Assembly: GCA_022701365.1 (NCBI GenBank)
Contig: JAKUHH010000124.1
Coordinates: 186,001 to 250,000 of the forward strand
From: Mycocentrospora acerina
Lineage: Eukaryota; Ascomycota; Dothideomycetes; Pleosporales
Direction: 5' to 3'
Length of the DNA stretch: 64,000 bases
The notes under the pieces were generated by a model, which was not told the origin of the DNA, searched no databases, and saw nothing but the letters and a program-made list of their open reading frames with translations. The translations under genes were made by a program, and so were the position numbers. Below, piece by piece: positions 22,569-33,745 of this stretch. The first letter of the stretch is position 1; each line of letters starts with the position of its first letter.

Positions 22569-23441
22569 ATGGCCCAATCCCTCGACCACCTCATCCTCTT
22601 CCTCCCCGCCTCCCCATCCACCAACCTCCCCCAGCTCCCCTCCCTCTTCACCAAAAACTTCACCATCACCCCCGGCGGCGTCCACGCCGACGGCCTAACC
22701 TCCAACGCCCTGATCCTCCTCAGCGACGGCTGCTACCTCGAACTCATCAGCTTCATCACCCCGTCCCCCTCGGCAGTAGAGCACCACTGGTGGGGCCCCT
22801 CGCGCTCCGTCTCCGGCTGGAAAGACTGGTGCCTTACTAATCCGCTGGCGCCCGAGGCAAACTGGGAGGAGAATCTGCGCGGAGAAGGCGGGAGTCATGC
22901 CGCGCCTGTGCGGGGGGGCAGGACCCGCCCGGATGGCGTCGAGGTCAAGTGGGCGGTTACGTTTCCCAAGGGGGAGAGGGGTGGGCAGGCGAGCAGAGGG
23001 AGGGTGCCGTTTTTCTGCCATGATGTCACGCCGAGGGATGTGAGGGTGCCGGGTGATGGGGTGAAGACGCGGCATGCGTCGGGGGTGGTGGGGGTGGGGG
23101 AGTTGACGGTTGTGATTGGGGATCAGGATGTTCTGGAGGAGACGAGGAGGGTGTATGGGGAGCTTTTTGGGGAGGAGTGGGTTGCTGAGGGGAAGGATGG
23201 GGAGGAGGTGAGGTTTTCTCTTGGTCGGGTAAAGAGTGTGGGAGGGCTGAGGGGAGGGGCCAGCGTCATGTTGAGATTGCCGAGGAGTGAGGAGGAGATG
23301 GAGAAGGTGAAAGAGAAGGGGTATTGGTTTGGGGATGTGGTGCTGCTTGCTGAAGCTGTGGATGGGAAGAAGAGTGGAGAGAGGGTGAGGCTCGATGGTG
23401 ATGAGGAGGGGCTGGGAGGCTTGTGGGTTGAGTATGCTTGA
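22569..23441 (+). CDS. Glyoxalase-like domain protein (VOC superfamily), 290 aa
   Basis: Single-exon gene. The start MAQSLDHLILFLP is characteristic of fungal glyoxalase-like proteins (Pfam Glyoxalase_3 type), in which the histidine of DHLI is the first metal-site residue. Further matches are PGGVHADGLTSNALILLSDGCYLELI cut into its conserved blocks (PGG.H..G..NAL, D..YLEL), the WWGPS stretch, and a second half with VPFFCHDVTPRDVRVP. Substrate and role are unknown; relatives are cytosolic and unlinked to a known pathway. The 3' half is strongly G-rich on the plus strand, unlike its neighbours, giving many Glu, Gly and Val codons. Confidence 0.8.
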   Translation: MAQSLDHLILFLPASPSTNLPQLPSLFTKNFTITPGGVHADGLTSNALILLSDGCYLELISFITPSPSAVEHHWWGPSRSVSGWKDWCLTNPLAPEANWEENLRGEGGSHAAPVRGGRTRPDGVEVKWAVTFPKGERGGQASRGRVPFFCHDVTPRDVRVPGDGVKTRHASGVVGVGELTVVIGDQDVLEETRRVYGELFGEEWVAEGKDGEEVRFSLGRVKSVGGLRGGASVMLRLPRSEEEMEKVKEKGYWFGDVVLLAEAVDGKKSGERVRLDGDEEGLGGLWVEYA

Positions 23442-24773
23442 GAAGCGGTGGGGAACTAGCTACGTTATTTCGTTGAGAGTATTTGCTTGGAGGAAAACGA
23501 CATATATACCTAGGTCTAGATATGAGAGTATTACAATCCTTTTCATTCCACGAATTTAGACTTTTACTCGATCATATTTTCATGAACGTACCCATTCGTG
23601 TTTATCCGCACTGAGCGCAGACAAGATCTGTTTAGACATCATATCCAGCGTCTGCAAAGGGCAGAACTTGAATTTGGACGGTGCAGAGTTTGATACATAG
23701 GCGGATATCGTGAGAGTACTTGATACAACGCATGAAGAGGAGGGCGATGATAAGGGAACAGATACAGTAAAAGCGATTTAGATAGTTGCCAGTGTGTTAG
23801 ATATCCAAGCAGAAGCAGAGAGAATGCGTGGTCCAAATTTAGTGGTAGCTTATAGAAATTGAGACTGTTGAGAAAACAAGTCACTAGGTCCGCACTCACT
23901 GTATTTCTTACGGCAAAGAGGAAGCAATAGCCTTGGCGTACGATTGACCATCCTTCATCACTCGCTTATGTTGGGGACGACGCCAATCAGGGAGAAGTGA
24001 ACATGCTAGTGAATGTTGGAGCATTGGGAGAGTCAAAACACGTGTGGCAAGTGAAAATCACTCTTTAGGGGTACAGATTACTCGAGAGGGTGGGTTGAGG
24101 AATGAATACATTAAGATTGCTACGCCCTGGATTCATGAGTTTGGTTTCTGTGATCATTCAGGGCACAATGTCGTGCGAAAATGGAAATCGGTAGGGGTTG
24201 AAAGACACTTTACTTTGCGATGTGCTTGGTATGGTTGTGGAGTGGATATTGGCTGCAACTTTTAAGAAGAATGCTGTTGTGGAACAAAATAAAGGGCTTG
24301 AATTGTTGGAGAGGAAATCGCGCCGAGGAAACGGAGTCCAAGTAGCGGGGAGTGCGACTGACGATCGATGTAGTCCGATGACGACAAGCTCATGTGAATG
24401 TGATGAACATCGTGCTCTGATAGTTTCATTCAATCTGAATCAATTGAAAAGAAAGCGATAACGAATAATGTTACTGTGAGTTTAAAATGTTAATCTCTAC
24501 TTTGTTGATTTACAACTTTTCTGGAAATTATCTGATTTTATGTAAAACTTGGAAAAACATGCTCTTGGGCAGCTCAAACCAACTATTAGCAATTTTATTT
24601 TATCATCCTTGCCGATAACAAGTTACATTCACTTGAATTTCTTCACCAACGCCTTGTTCAACTCGTCTCCACAAGCAGCCAATTGACCACTGTCAACCCT
24701 GTTCTGGACAACGCAATCCTGAATCCGATTGAAACACACATCAATACCAATTCAAAGACAATATACGCTAAAT
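23442..24773. other. Intergenic region, no gene seen
   Basis: About 1.3 kb, AT-rich from about 24.4 kb. Short frames only. The last few hundred bases should hold the promoter of the Myb-like gene at 24774. Confidence 0.55.
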
Positions 24774-26333
24774 ATGCTTTCGACACGTGAAGCTGTATTA
24801 GATTTGCGGGAGAATGGAAAACCCAGCAAAGGCAAAGGCAAAGGCGCAGCGAGCGACGTGGACGAGACGCTCTGGATTGAGCTCTATCATCACCTCCTAC
24901 TGATGTTGGCCCGTCACAAGTCAAGACCACTGATTGATTACTTCAATCCAGAGGTCGCAAAAATGCTTGACGCTTATCTCCAGGGCCTCTTGGACCTAGA
25001 CGGCAACACGATTCAGATCCCTGCTGTACGCACCCTAGGACAGATTGCCGATCTAGAGGCCAAATGTGAACAGCTTTTTCCAACTTTGGTAGAACGTATC
25101 AAGGAAGAGTCAGTAAAAAACTCCATGTTGTGGTCAGAGAACCAGTTGGTGGGTGATAGAGTCCGAGCAAAGCTATGGCTGTTTCGCATCACATCTGAAC
25201 TTGTCCATGCTTATCAATCACTGCGACAGTCCTGTGGCTTTGAAGGACAGGACGACAAGATAGAGGCCTTTCCCGAGCTGTTCAACTGGCTTTTGAGCAT
25301 CATCGAGATGGACTACACTTTTGTAAAACAGCGGGAGCGTGTACAAGGAGAATTGTTTGACGCCGATTCCGACGACGAGCAGGTAGTTGTTGCAAAATAT
25401 CACATACACGACGTCAATACAGGCTACGAGTACATACAGGTGGACAGAATCCCCGAGCTACAAGATGCTGACGATGTCGCGCACCTTGACGCGACAAATC
25501 AGCCCAACTTTCTCCTGCCAGACCCACTAGATCGCATCATTCCTCGTATGATGAGAGATATCCCTTGGACTCAAAATCTCGCTACAGGTTACTGGGAGCG
25601 TGCGGACGGCAAGCGCTGGAGACCTACGATTCTAATCCGCGAATTTCGTGCAGGTACTAACGAGTATGTCCATTGCCATGTGGATTTCATGAAGACGAGA
25701 GGAGCAGATCCAAACGATGAGCGCTATAAGAGGGTTTACAACCAATGGCTGACTTTAATCCGGCGCCAAGTATTGAAGGAGGTCACCGTATCCCGGACTC
25801 GCTGGACCCCTGAGGAATTCAACGTCTTGTACCAGGCAATCAATGCTTGGTGCCGAAAGAATGGCGTTGATCAATTCGGCGCCAAAGTATTGCAAAACGA
25901 CGATCTGGACCAGGTGGTCGTGGATGTGAATCGAGTCTTGGGTCACTCAAGGACGATTGATGCTTTGAAGATGCAGATTAATAATTCGATTGTGCATAGA
26001 AAAGGGCCGATCTATCAGCTTGCTTCTGAAGCTGAAGAGATGAGGAAGCGAATCGAAATAGGAGAACAGATACCCGACGAAGAGCGCTACTCTCGCGAGG
26101 CGATTCCTCTTTCAGAGAACTTGGCTTTCGAGGAGGAACAGGATATGGAAAATACGGATAGCGATTTGGTCGGCGACACAGATGTCGAAGAAAACTTTGA
26201 TCAAGATGGTGAACGACAATCAAAAGTTCAGTCTGATGGTTCATTGTTGACAACGGTGCAAAACAAGGAGAATACAGAAGGTGATCGTCAATTGTACCTT
26301 AGGTTGCGACTTCCCAGCGATCACAATCAGTGA
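24774..26333 (+). CDS. Myb/SANT-like protein, first of a tandem pair (519 aa)
   Basis: Single-exon gene, first in-frame ATG at 24774. The N-terminal half is helical (DETLWIELYHHLLLMLARH ... EYIQVDRIPELQDADD). A shared block follows: WRPTILIREF and DPNDERYKRVYNQW, then a Myb/SANT-like segment at about residues 340-415 (SRTRWTPEEFNVLYQAINAW ... VNRVLGHSRTIDALKMQI). The pattern of W-T-x-E-E and the long helix resembles fungal Myb-like DNA-binding domains. The C-terminus is acidic (SDLVGDTDVEENFDQDGE). It is paralogous to the gene at 27665, with the same order of blocks. A nuclear role is inferred from the domain; no target or pathway is known. Confidence 0.75.
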   Translation: MLSTREAVLDLRENGKPSKGKGKGAASDVDETLWIELYHHLLLMLARHKSRPLIDYFNPEVAKMLDAYLQGLLDLDGNTIQIPAVRTLGQIADLEAKCEQLFPTLVERIKEESVKNSMLWSENQLVGDRVRAKLWLFRITSELVHAYQSLRQSCGFEGQDDKIEAFPELFNWLLSIIEMDYTFVKQRERVQGELFDADSDDEQVVVAKYHIHDVNTGYEYIQVDRIPELQDADDVAHLDATNQPNFLLPDPLDRIIPRMMRDIPWTQNLATGYWERADGKRWRPTILIREFRAGTNEYVHCHVDFMKTRGADPNDERYKRVYNQWLTLIRRQVLKEVTVSRTRWTPEEFNVLYQAINAWCRKNGVDQFGAKVLQNDDLDQVVVDVNRVLGHSRTIDALKMQINNSIVHRKGPIYQLASEAEEMRKRIEIGEQIPDEERYSREAIPLSENLAFEEEQDMENTDSDLVGDTDVEENFDQDGERQSKVQSDGSLLTTVQNKENTEGDRQLYLRLRLPSDHNQ

Positions 26334-27664
26334 ACTTGCAGTGCAATGTACTCGAGGAGCAGATTTTGCAGCTAGTTTTGTTAGTCTACTTTGACAATCT
26401 TTGTACTATAGAACGATTTTCTTTGACTATATCTCCTGACACATGTTTATGTGACAGACAAGACTTTGATGCAACATGATGACGTGAAAGAAATAGCAAA
26501 TGCACTCCCACTTTGCCATCTTGAAAGACGATTTTTCGGAATAACGAGCACAAAAATAAAATCCATGAGTGAAGTTTGCACATGTTCCAACTAATGTAAA
26601 AGATTTGATAAGTATTTCCAAGTACATCATTGAACTAGCCTTTCAAGGCCATTGCAACCTACAACTACATACCCAAACACAACTTTCACTAAGCCTGGTT
26701 TAGATGTCTTGGTAATGGAACGAGTTTCGGTAAATCGAGAAAAATGAAAAAACTTTGTAGGAAGCTTTTGATCATTCCAAAATACAGAAAACTCGGTGGT
26801 TTGCCATTATCCATACAGGATTGATTGCACAAAAAATTAGCCCTTTTCCCTACCGAGAAACCTCGATGCCTATCTAACCCAGCGAAAGTTCCCTCCATCG
26901 TGCTCATGATCTTGCAAACATATTGTTGTGCAAGCCTCTTCACAGCAAACCTTCGACCCGCCCCAAGATAAAAACTCAACAATGCGCAAAGATCTCTTAG
27001 TTTCATTGTCAACCGATTTTGCTAACTTTGTTTTCTAACTGTCTTGAATTTTTCAAGAGTCTTCACCCCCATTCATCTTATTCTTCAAAATTCATTACGC
27101 TAACCTCTCCCTTTTCTTTCACTCGCGATCGAGTACTGCTGCAAACGTCCTTTCACTTTCCGTCTTCACCCTAACCGAGGTTTTGCCCACTGACTCACGA
27201 TAAAAACTCTCATTGCATCTAAATCCAAAAAAGGATTCGTCATTTCCTCTTCTCATGAAATAACGAGTGCGCGCTACGAAGGGCAGCTCTCGAGAATTCT
27301 AAATTGGCAATCACCTATTCAAGAAACTGTTCGTCTCAAATTGGCACTCATTTACTCTTTTGCACATATTGCTGTCTGCCCAATCGTAGGCGAAACCAAC
27401 CGCCCACTGTTGCGATAAAGAACTCTGCTAATAAACAAAGGAAGACGACTAGATCTCTGCTACGAGAACTCCACCGATACAATTGCTGGTCTAGCACCAC
27501 AAAAAACTGAGCTGAATCGGGTTTGCGAGATCCAAGAGGATTTGGTCAACGTTGACGATATTGATCAAAGTGATTATAACATCCAAAATACTCTTGAGGG
27601 CGGAAATATTGACAACAATTCTATTGATGACCAAGATTCCTCTCGCCAGGTTGGTTTGATTAAC
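26334..27664. other. Spacer between the two Myb-like paralogues
   Basis: About 1.3 kb. A minus-strand frame at 26689-27012 has no recognised features. From 27419 the frame of the downstream gene is already open without an ATG, so part of this region may be coding in a spliced form. Confidence 0.5.
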
Positions 27665-28804
27665 ATGGCGCTGCAGGATCTTGACGATGAAATATTTGAG
27701 CTCGGCGGTGGTAATGATCTTGCTGATGATAGTGTCGAAGAAGAGAGTACTATAGGTCGAGCAAACCCAGGCCCGGCTAAATTACTCCTTGCCACCCCAA
27801 TGTGGTCCACCCAACAAAGGGTTCCCACTCGTCTTCAAGGACTGGAAGTACTCTCGCAGCACTCTACTGACCCGTCACTCATCATCTCCACCTACACAGT
27901 CGGAGACCCATACACTGGCGGTATCTATACGCAGATTGATGAGCTCCCACAAATAGACACGACCGCCCAACCCTCTGGCTTGTTTTACTTCATTCCTCAA
28001 CTTGAAGTTGCTCACATTCCGCGCAAAGACCCGACCGGGCGGCTATGGCAGTTCTCCCACGGGCAAAACAAATGGATTCACCCCAGCGACAAAGCTTGGA
28101 AACCAATCATTCTCTTCAGACGCTTCGACACAGCTACTCACCGGTATATTGACGCATACAACTCGTTGTCAAAACTGCAGAACGCAGATCCAAACAACCC
28201 GACGTATGCTGGTGCGTACAATAAGTGGGTAAAACAGATCCAGCGCCGAAGAGATAGTGCGTATACACCTACGGTATTCAAAGACCACTGGACGCCCCTG
28301 GAGCGGTGGATGCTGTACGATAGCATCAACTACCTCTGTCACCTCCATGGTGCTGAGATCTTTGGGTTCCAGTACGACGGTGGTGATTGGGGTGACCAGG
28401 AGATGGATTTTATCGCGCGTAAGATTAATGCAGTTGCAGGAGGGGCGAGAAACAAGGACTCTGTGAGGAGCCAAATTATGACTGCGCATGAGAGAAAGAA
28501 TAAGGCGATATTCGAGCTACTGAAACGAGCGAGGCAGCTGCGGGCAGATATAGAGGGTGGACGGGTACTATTGTTAGGGGAGCAGTTCCCCGAGAATGCA
28601 ATCGCGGTTGCAGACTTTCCGGCTGTGGATAGTCCTCCTGAACCAGCGGGACGTCTGTTATTAAAATATTCGTCTGGAGATGTTGCGCCTAAAGCGCCAC
28701 CAAAACCCAAGAGAAACGCTAAGCAGAGAATGGAAAGGGACATGGAAGACGAAATGGCGGGTATAGGGTTTGCGGTTGGGGATAAGGATGGTGATGAGGT
28801 TTAA
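27665..28804 (+). CDS. Myb/SANT-like protein, second of a tandem pair (379 aa or longer)
   Basis: The reading frame is open from about 27419, but the first in-frame ATG is 27665, giving 379 aa. An upstream exon supplying another start is possible. The N-terminus is acidic. The core repeats the order of blocks in the gene at 24774: WKPIILFRRF, DPNNPTYAGAYNKW, then a Myb/SANT-like segment at about residues 204-280 beginning KDHWTPLERWMLYDSINYLC, followed by a helix containing RSQIMTAHERKNKAIFELL. The C-terminus has a proline/lysine patch (KAPPKPKRNAKQ). Divergence from its neighbour is high, so the duplication is old. Function is unknown; DNA or chromatin binding is inferred. Confidence 0.7.
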   Translation: MALQDLDDEIFELGGGNDLADDSVEEESTIGRANPGPAKLLLATPMWSTQQRVPTRLQGLEVLSQHSTDPSLIISTYTVGDPYTGGIYTQIDELPQIDTTAQPSGLFYFIPQLEVAHIPRKDPTGRLWQFSHGQNKWIHPSDKAWKPIILFRRFDTATHRYIDAYNSLSKLQNADPNNPTYAGAYNKWVKQIQRRRDSAYTPTVFKDHWTPLERWMLYDSINYLCHLHGAEIFGFQYDGGDWGDQEMDFIARKINAVAGGARNKDSVRSQIMTAHERKNKAIFELLKRARQLRADIEGGRVLLLGEQFPENAIAVADFPAVDSPPEPAGRLLLKYSSGDVAPKAPPKPKRNAKQRMERDMEDEMAGIGFAVGDKDGDEV

Positions 28805-29722
28805 GTAGATAGCAATTCTGACATATGCTTGTCGTCAGCAGTGGAAGCGGGACTATCGGAGTACTTTGTCCGAGTGCTGGCGAAGGAGAAAGGCGACAAA
28901 GAATGGATGGTAGCTATATCAATGGCAGTTGGATTGAGAGCTTCTTGTGTCTCTTTCGCGTTGCCATTTTCCCACAAGAAACTTTTTGTAGCTAACACGT
29001 ACATCGGTCATCAAATAAGCGCGTGCTCAGTTCCCACTTCTTTTCTTTGGAACAAACTGCAATTTCATGTTAGTATTAAAACACGAGTTTTAGGGATGCA
29101 TTAATTCCCTATTTCAACATCACATTGGCACCTTAATACAGAGCAATATGTTCCTCAGAATATTCAACTTACATGTATGCTACTGAGGCTGTGATACTTG
29201 AGCTCGATTTAGCAGTAAGTGACATGCACAAGCGGAATGATGTGAAGAGGCTCCCGTCATCCTGTACTCGAAGATAGAGAAATTCTCCAGTTTGGAACAA
29301 ATTGAATATTCCATGAGCGATAGGAATCTACACGACAGTCTACACTCTTCTATGAATGGTCATAAACGCATCGCGGTCATGGCGACTTAATCAATCATTC
29401 TTAAACCTACACTGCGCTGACAATGGTGAGCGTTGGGGCTGCAACGTGACAACATCTCACGTAATTCATACCCAATATGATTCTCTTGGATCTGCAATTC
29501 ACCTTGTACATACAAAGGGCGGAGATGATTCTGCGCCCTCTTTCCCATGATGAGGTGGGGCGTTTACCGAATTAGGTTAGGGCCTCGTAATCACAACCAG
29601 CGAAACATGCATTCAGCAGTTGCATATATAAGGGTGTCTCGTTGATTGAACACTTTTTACTCTTCAATCCGAGAATTCTTTAAGATACTCGTTTTAACAA
29701 AGCCCAGTTATAAATTGGTGAA
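28805..29722. other. Intergenic region holding the SDR promoter
   Basis: About 0.9 kb without a supported gene. The TATA box of the SDR gene lies at its right end. Confidence 0.55.
29625..29632 (+). promoter_or_regulatory. TATA box of the SDR gene
   Basis: TATATAAG, about 95 nt upstream of the start codon at 29723, in a good position for a fungal core promoter. Confidence 0.55.
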
Positions 29723-30616
29723 ATGGCCAACCCTTTAGTCATTGTTGTTACCGGTTCTAATCGGGGAGTCGGAAAAGGTATCGTTCAACTTCTCGCCCAA
29801 CAACATCTTGAGCGACCACTGAAGATCTACGCAACATCACGTTCCGGAGCCGATACGAAAGTTAATGTATCCGCGCCGAATGAGATCCGATATTGCAAGC
29901 TCGATATCACGGACCGTTCCTCTATTCATTCTTTCTTCCAATTAGCTCACGAAGAAAGTTCCGCTATCGATATCCTCATCAACAACGCCGCTGTATCAAA
30001 CGACTACCGCGAGACACCTGATTATGCTGCTGAGACTATTAGAACCAACTATGCGGGTACCAGAGATATGTGTAAAGCATTTCTATCAGAGGACAATAAA
30101 TCTCGGAAGCGTGGATCGCGCATCGTCAACGTTGTTAGTGGATACAATCAGCTGCGAAACTACGGAGAGGAATTACAGGCCAAATTTCGCGCTGTCACGG
30201 CAATCTTTGAAATCGATGCGCTGGCAGAATCCTACTTGGACTCTGTCAATCGTGGCCAAGATGCGCAGCAGCAAGGTGGATGGGGCTCAGGGGCTCGCAG
30301 TTATAAAGTCAGCAAAGTCCTCAATATCCTTATGACTATCGCACTTGCACAGCAACATCCAGAGACGTTGATAAATTGCTGTTGCCCTGGGTGGGTCGAT
30401 ACAGCTATGGGAAATCAGGCTCGGGGCAAGCCGCCCAAAACCATAGAAGAAGGTGCGCGCATTTCAGTTCGGCTTGCAATCGGCAATTTGGGACCAAAAG
30501 GCGACGCTGAGGGAGGACTGGGAGAAGATTCAGAAGTAGTCAGTGGGAAATTCTTTGAGAACGATACCATAATCGACTCGGGTTGGGGAAAGGCAAAGTC
30601 TTATCTGACTATCTAG
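29723..30616 (+). CDS. Short-chain dehydrogenase/reductase, carbonyl-reductase type (297 aa)
   Basis: NAD(P)H-dependent oxidoreductase of the classical SDR family, resembling animal and fungal carbonyl reductases. Single exon with an exact ATG. Cofactor motif TGSNRGVG at residues 10-17, NNAA at 87-90, catalytic Ser139 and Y194-x3-K198 (YKVSK), then the PGWVDTAMG turn. The insert between the serine and tyrosine is longer than in short SDRs, as in carbonyl reductases. It runs convergently toward the siderophore transporter with a 276-nt gap. Substrate is unknown. Confidence 0.88.
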   Translation: MANPLVIVVTGSNRGVGKGIVQLLAQQHLERPLKIYATSRSGADTKVNVSAPNEIRYCKLDITDRSSIHSFFQLAHEESSAIDILINNAAVSNDYRETPDYAAETIRTNYAGTRDMCKAFLSEDNKSRKRGSRIVNVVSGYNQLRNYGEELQAKFRAVTAIFEIDALAESYLDSVNRGQDAQQQGGWGSGARSYKVSKVLNILMTIALAQQHPETLINCCCPGWVDTAMGNQARGKPPKTIEEGARISVRLAIGNLGPKGDAEGGLGEDSEVVSGKFFENDTIIDSGWGKAKSYLTI

Positions 30617-30892
30617 TGGGGTAGGAAACGTTTAATTCTGTATTCAAAGCGAATCTATTCTCTCATGGCACTACACGTGCTTTATCACATCTCTATATAT
30701 CTGCACATGATCTTGAGTGGATTGCCTCAATGCAGTGCGTCTTGGTTCGTTTCCCGCAGTTTTTGCCATTATGCCAATGCGCAAAAGAGAGAGCTTTATC
30801 CTATTCCTCTCTCCCAGTCAAGATCCAGTCAACACACAATTTGTTGATGAAAACGTTGAAGTTGTCTCCCTACACAAATTTGTTAGAGCCAA

Positions 30893-32786
30893 CTAGAAAA
30901 CGCGTCCTTTGACCTGCTTCATGTTTGAAATCTTGATATCACGCCAGAATTGAGCAAAGATGAAGCCTAAGGATAGCATGCAAATACTAGTGATGAGCAT
31001 AAGTCGTTGGGAGTCAGCGTATGCCTGAGCTATGCCCAAACGCTCTGGTGAGCCCCACTTGTATGACAGCTGCTTTGGAAGTGAAGCATATATGTCTTTG
31101 ATGTTGACTGTGTCCGGAAGATGCTTGTCAAGGTTTTTGTAGAATGTAGCAGTCCAGATGGCAGCACTGACGGTGCTTCCCACTGCACTACCTATAGAGC
31201 AAAACAAGTTGAGAACAGCGATGATGACTGCGAGGTGCTGCTGGTCCGAAGGTGCCATCATGGCCAACTCTCCGCCAACAACAATAGTTCCGCCTGCAAC
31301 AGCAGTAAAAATCTGTGTCATGACGATGTAGCCGATTTTGGTACCGGGTTGTCGGAAGTGAATCATGAGGCCGATGGCAAGAATATCGAGAGGTAAGGCG
31401 AAGTAGGCTACTGTCCATTTGAAGCGCCCAGTCCATCGAATGAGAGGCCCAAGAGCCAAGAAGCACCATCCACAAGATACAACTCGGTAAACGTTCCTTA
31501 CATAGCTGGCGTTGGTTACATTCAAATTCCAGACAACCTGTAGCATGGATTGAAAGTACGAGCCCCAGACTGCGGAATTGAAGTAAACGCAAACATACAT
31601 CAGACCAGCGAAAAACACGGTCCGATCCATAAACAGATCATAGGGGATAAATGTGACAGGTGCAAAAAACCTTTCCCAAATAGGAAAAGCGATGAGCAAG
31701 ATAAAGCCGGCCACAAGCATACCAATGATCATGGGTGATTCCCATTGCTTCTCCTGGTACGACCAAAGACTGAACGGGAGCAGGAAAAGTGCCATTCCCG
31801 CTGTCAAGATCAGGATACCTAGCGCATCAACATCGACTAGAAACTTCTTGATCGCTTGTGCACTCCAATTGATCTTGGTCTCCTCGAGTAATCCTAGCTT
31901 GATAGCCTTTCTGTCGTTGTAGAGGAAAACAACCGCGAGGGGGGACACAACGACAGGGACGATGATGCAGAATATTCCGAACGCCCAGCGCCAGCCAGGT
32001 CCTTCAAGAACAGACTGGGAAACAGGACCTCCTAACCATGTTGTGATAACGTAAGGCGAAGTGGCGAAAGATAGCGCGAGCGCACGATTTTTTAAGGTCG
32101 AAGTATCGGCAATGAAGACTGTCAGGACGTAGCTGACACCTTGTGAACTGTTCAAAGTCGTCAGAAAGTGATCTGCGAAGCTGAGTGGTCTTGAGAAAAA
32201 CATACCCAGTTGATGAGAAGACCTGTGCAGCTGCGTATGTTTTGACATTATTGCATCCAGCCATCATGATATAACCTACAACCCAGATGAACAACATCAA
32301 GAGTAGGCCCTGAGGTCGGCCCCAGGTATCGAGAAGCTTAGCTAAGGGAATTTTAGAAAGACCACCGATAATTGATGACATGATACCAGTGGCAGCTGTG
32401 AGTGAGTGTAATCGAAAGGCAGAGACAACGTAGGGATTCACTGCGCGAATGACCACCTCTTGAAGCGCAGTGATAAAATAAATCCACCAGATACTGTTGC
32501 TCGGTCAGCTACTCAGGATTGAGAATTACCACCAGGAATCATACATTACGTATGCACCAATCAAGTGCCATTTGGTCCATACAGAAGTTGCAGCCTGAAC
32601 CTTTTTCACGCCCGCCTGCGCGTTGCTGTCTATGCTTGCATCGTCGCTTCCTTTCACAGAAGCAGCAGCCGAAAGAGGACCTTCACTAGGGACACCAGCT
32701 TTCTCAGGGTCTACTGAAATTCTGTCCTGTGCCTGGGCAGGTGCAACTTCGTCCGTACGGCTGCGAAAACGATCAAGGACGCCCAT
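30893..32786 (-). CDS. MFS siderophore-iron transporter, MirB/Sit/ARN type (594 aa)
   Basis: Plasma-membrane importer of ferric siderophores, the H+ symporter branch of the major facilitator superfamily with 14 membrane spans. Three exons: 32545-32786, 32206-32493, 30893-32147, with introns of 51 and 58 nt. A polar N-terminal tail of about 60 residues ends in AQAGVKKVQAATSVW, then KWHLIGAY. The family blocks IYFITALQEVVIRAVNPYV, SSIIGGLSKIPLAKLLDTWG, GSQGVSYVLTVFIADTSTLK (cut by intron 2) and LGGPVSQ follow. Intron placement restores the AYxxIWxIYF and TGSQGVSY motifs exactly. Iron-repressed expression would be expected from the family. I did not find a clear GATA-factor cluster in the promoter. 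The siderophore taken up is not predictable. Confidence 0.92.
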
Positions 32787-33539
32787 ATTGTGTCGATGGG
32801 GCTCGGAAAATTCAAGTGCAAACTAGAATTGGTAAAGTGACAGCTCGATACCTCTGCATGAGTGACATTCAACCTCTTCTTATTCTTCATTTTCTCGCCA
32901 TCCTACTTCGTTTGATTCTCGCCTGTGACACATTTGCACACCTTTCACTCCACTCTTTTCGCCATCATGGAACTGAACGGCACCACAATTTACTCATTGA
33001 GGTATGCCAGCGGCAAAGGCCCCCCACCTTATGCACTGCCAAGTAGCCAAAGCAATATCAAGACGAGAAAATAAAGTCAATCTTTGCTCGCAGTAGTTAG
33101 AATGAAAGGTCATCAAGGCATTGGCGGCTTGGCCTGATGGAAAATTTGATCTTATCAGATCCTTCGATCATCTGATACCAATCTGTGTCCGTGCACTTAG
33201 GTACCCTCAATTCAGCTCGCGCGCGGACTCAATCACGCGCGGAGAATGTCAAGCACGTCAAGATTCAACATCACAAAACTGCATGATCAAAAAGCCACAA
33301 CTGGGATGAAATAGTAAAAAAGTTGTTCCCGAAATCTGGATACTCGACCAATGAATTAAGACGCGCGCTTAGTCGCGATTCATATAAATGTACTGTGAAA
33401 TGCAACTGATTGTCAACTTTACAGCCCCGCGTAATCGAACTATGAATTGGGTACAACGTCGTGAACTCCTATAGTGCATCAGGACACTTTGATTTGAGTT
33501 AAGGATTTCTCAATGTTATTAAATCCTTGTATTCTTAGC

Positions 33540-33745
33540 GAGAGAATCAGCTTGATAGCTTTGACTTCTGATCAGCTGCTGTATTATTTGCCGCTTGTAG
33601 AATCAAAACGCGTATTGAGCGTATCGGATACGCTTGGTGAAACCGGGAATCCGGAATTTATTCGAAGAAGTTACCGCGGTTCCGTAGACGCCCATAACTT
33701 CTCATGTACCTATGGTGTTCAAATTAACAGTTTGCAGATGAGTGG
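33540..33745 (-). pseudogene. Possible relic of a polyglycine-hydrolase-like (beta-lactamase fold) gene
   Basis: On the minus strand one frame reads with stops but keeps spacing to the intact gene at 36499-38427: TVNLNT aligns with SVNGTL, SNKF with SDKF, and the segment after it keeps Lys and Tyr-Ala at the positions of the SxxK active-site helix (SVSKMFTYAA), while the serine itself is replaced (GFTK). The DNA around the segment also shares ATTAACAG and ATTTAT blocks in register. Similarity is only about half of bases over 75 nt, so this is a tentative call. Confidence 0.35.

Noticed and set aside
26689..27012. Minus-strand frame of 107 codons between the Myb-like genes
   Set aside because: No signal peptide, domain or coding-like periodicity that I can recognise, and no intron. 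Treated as chance.
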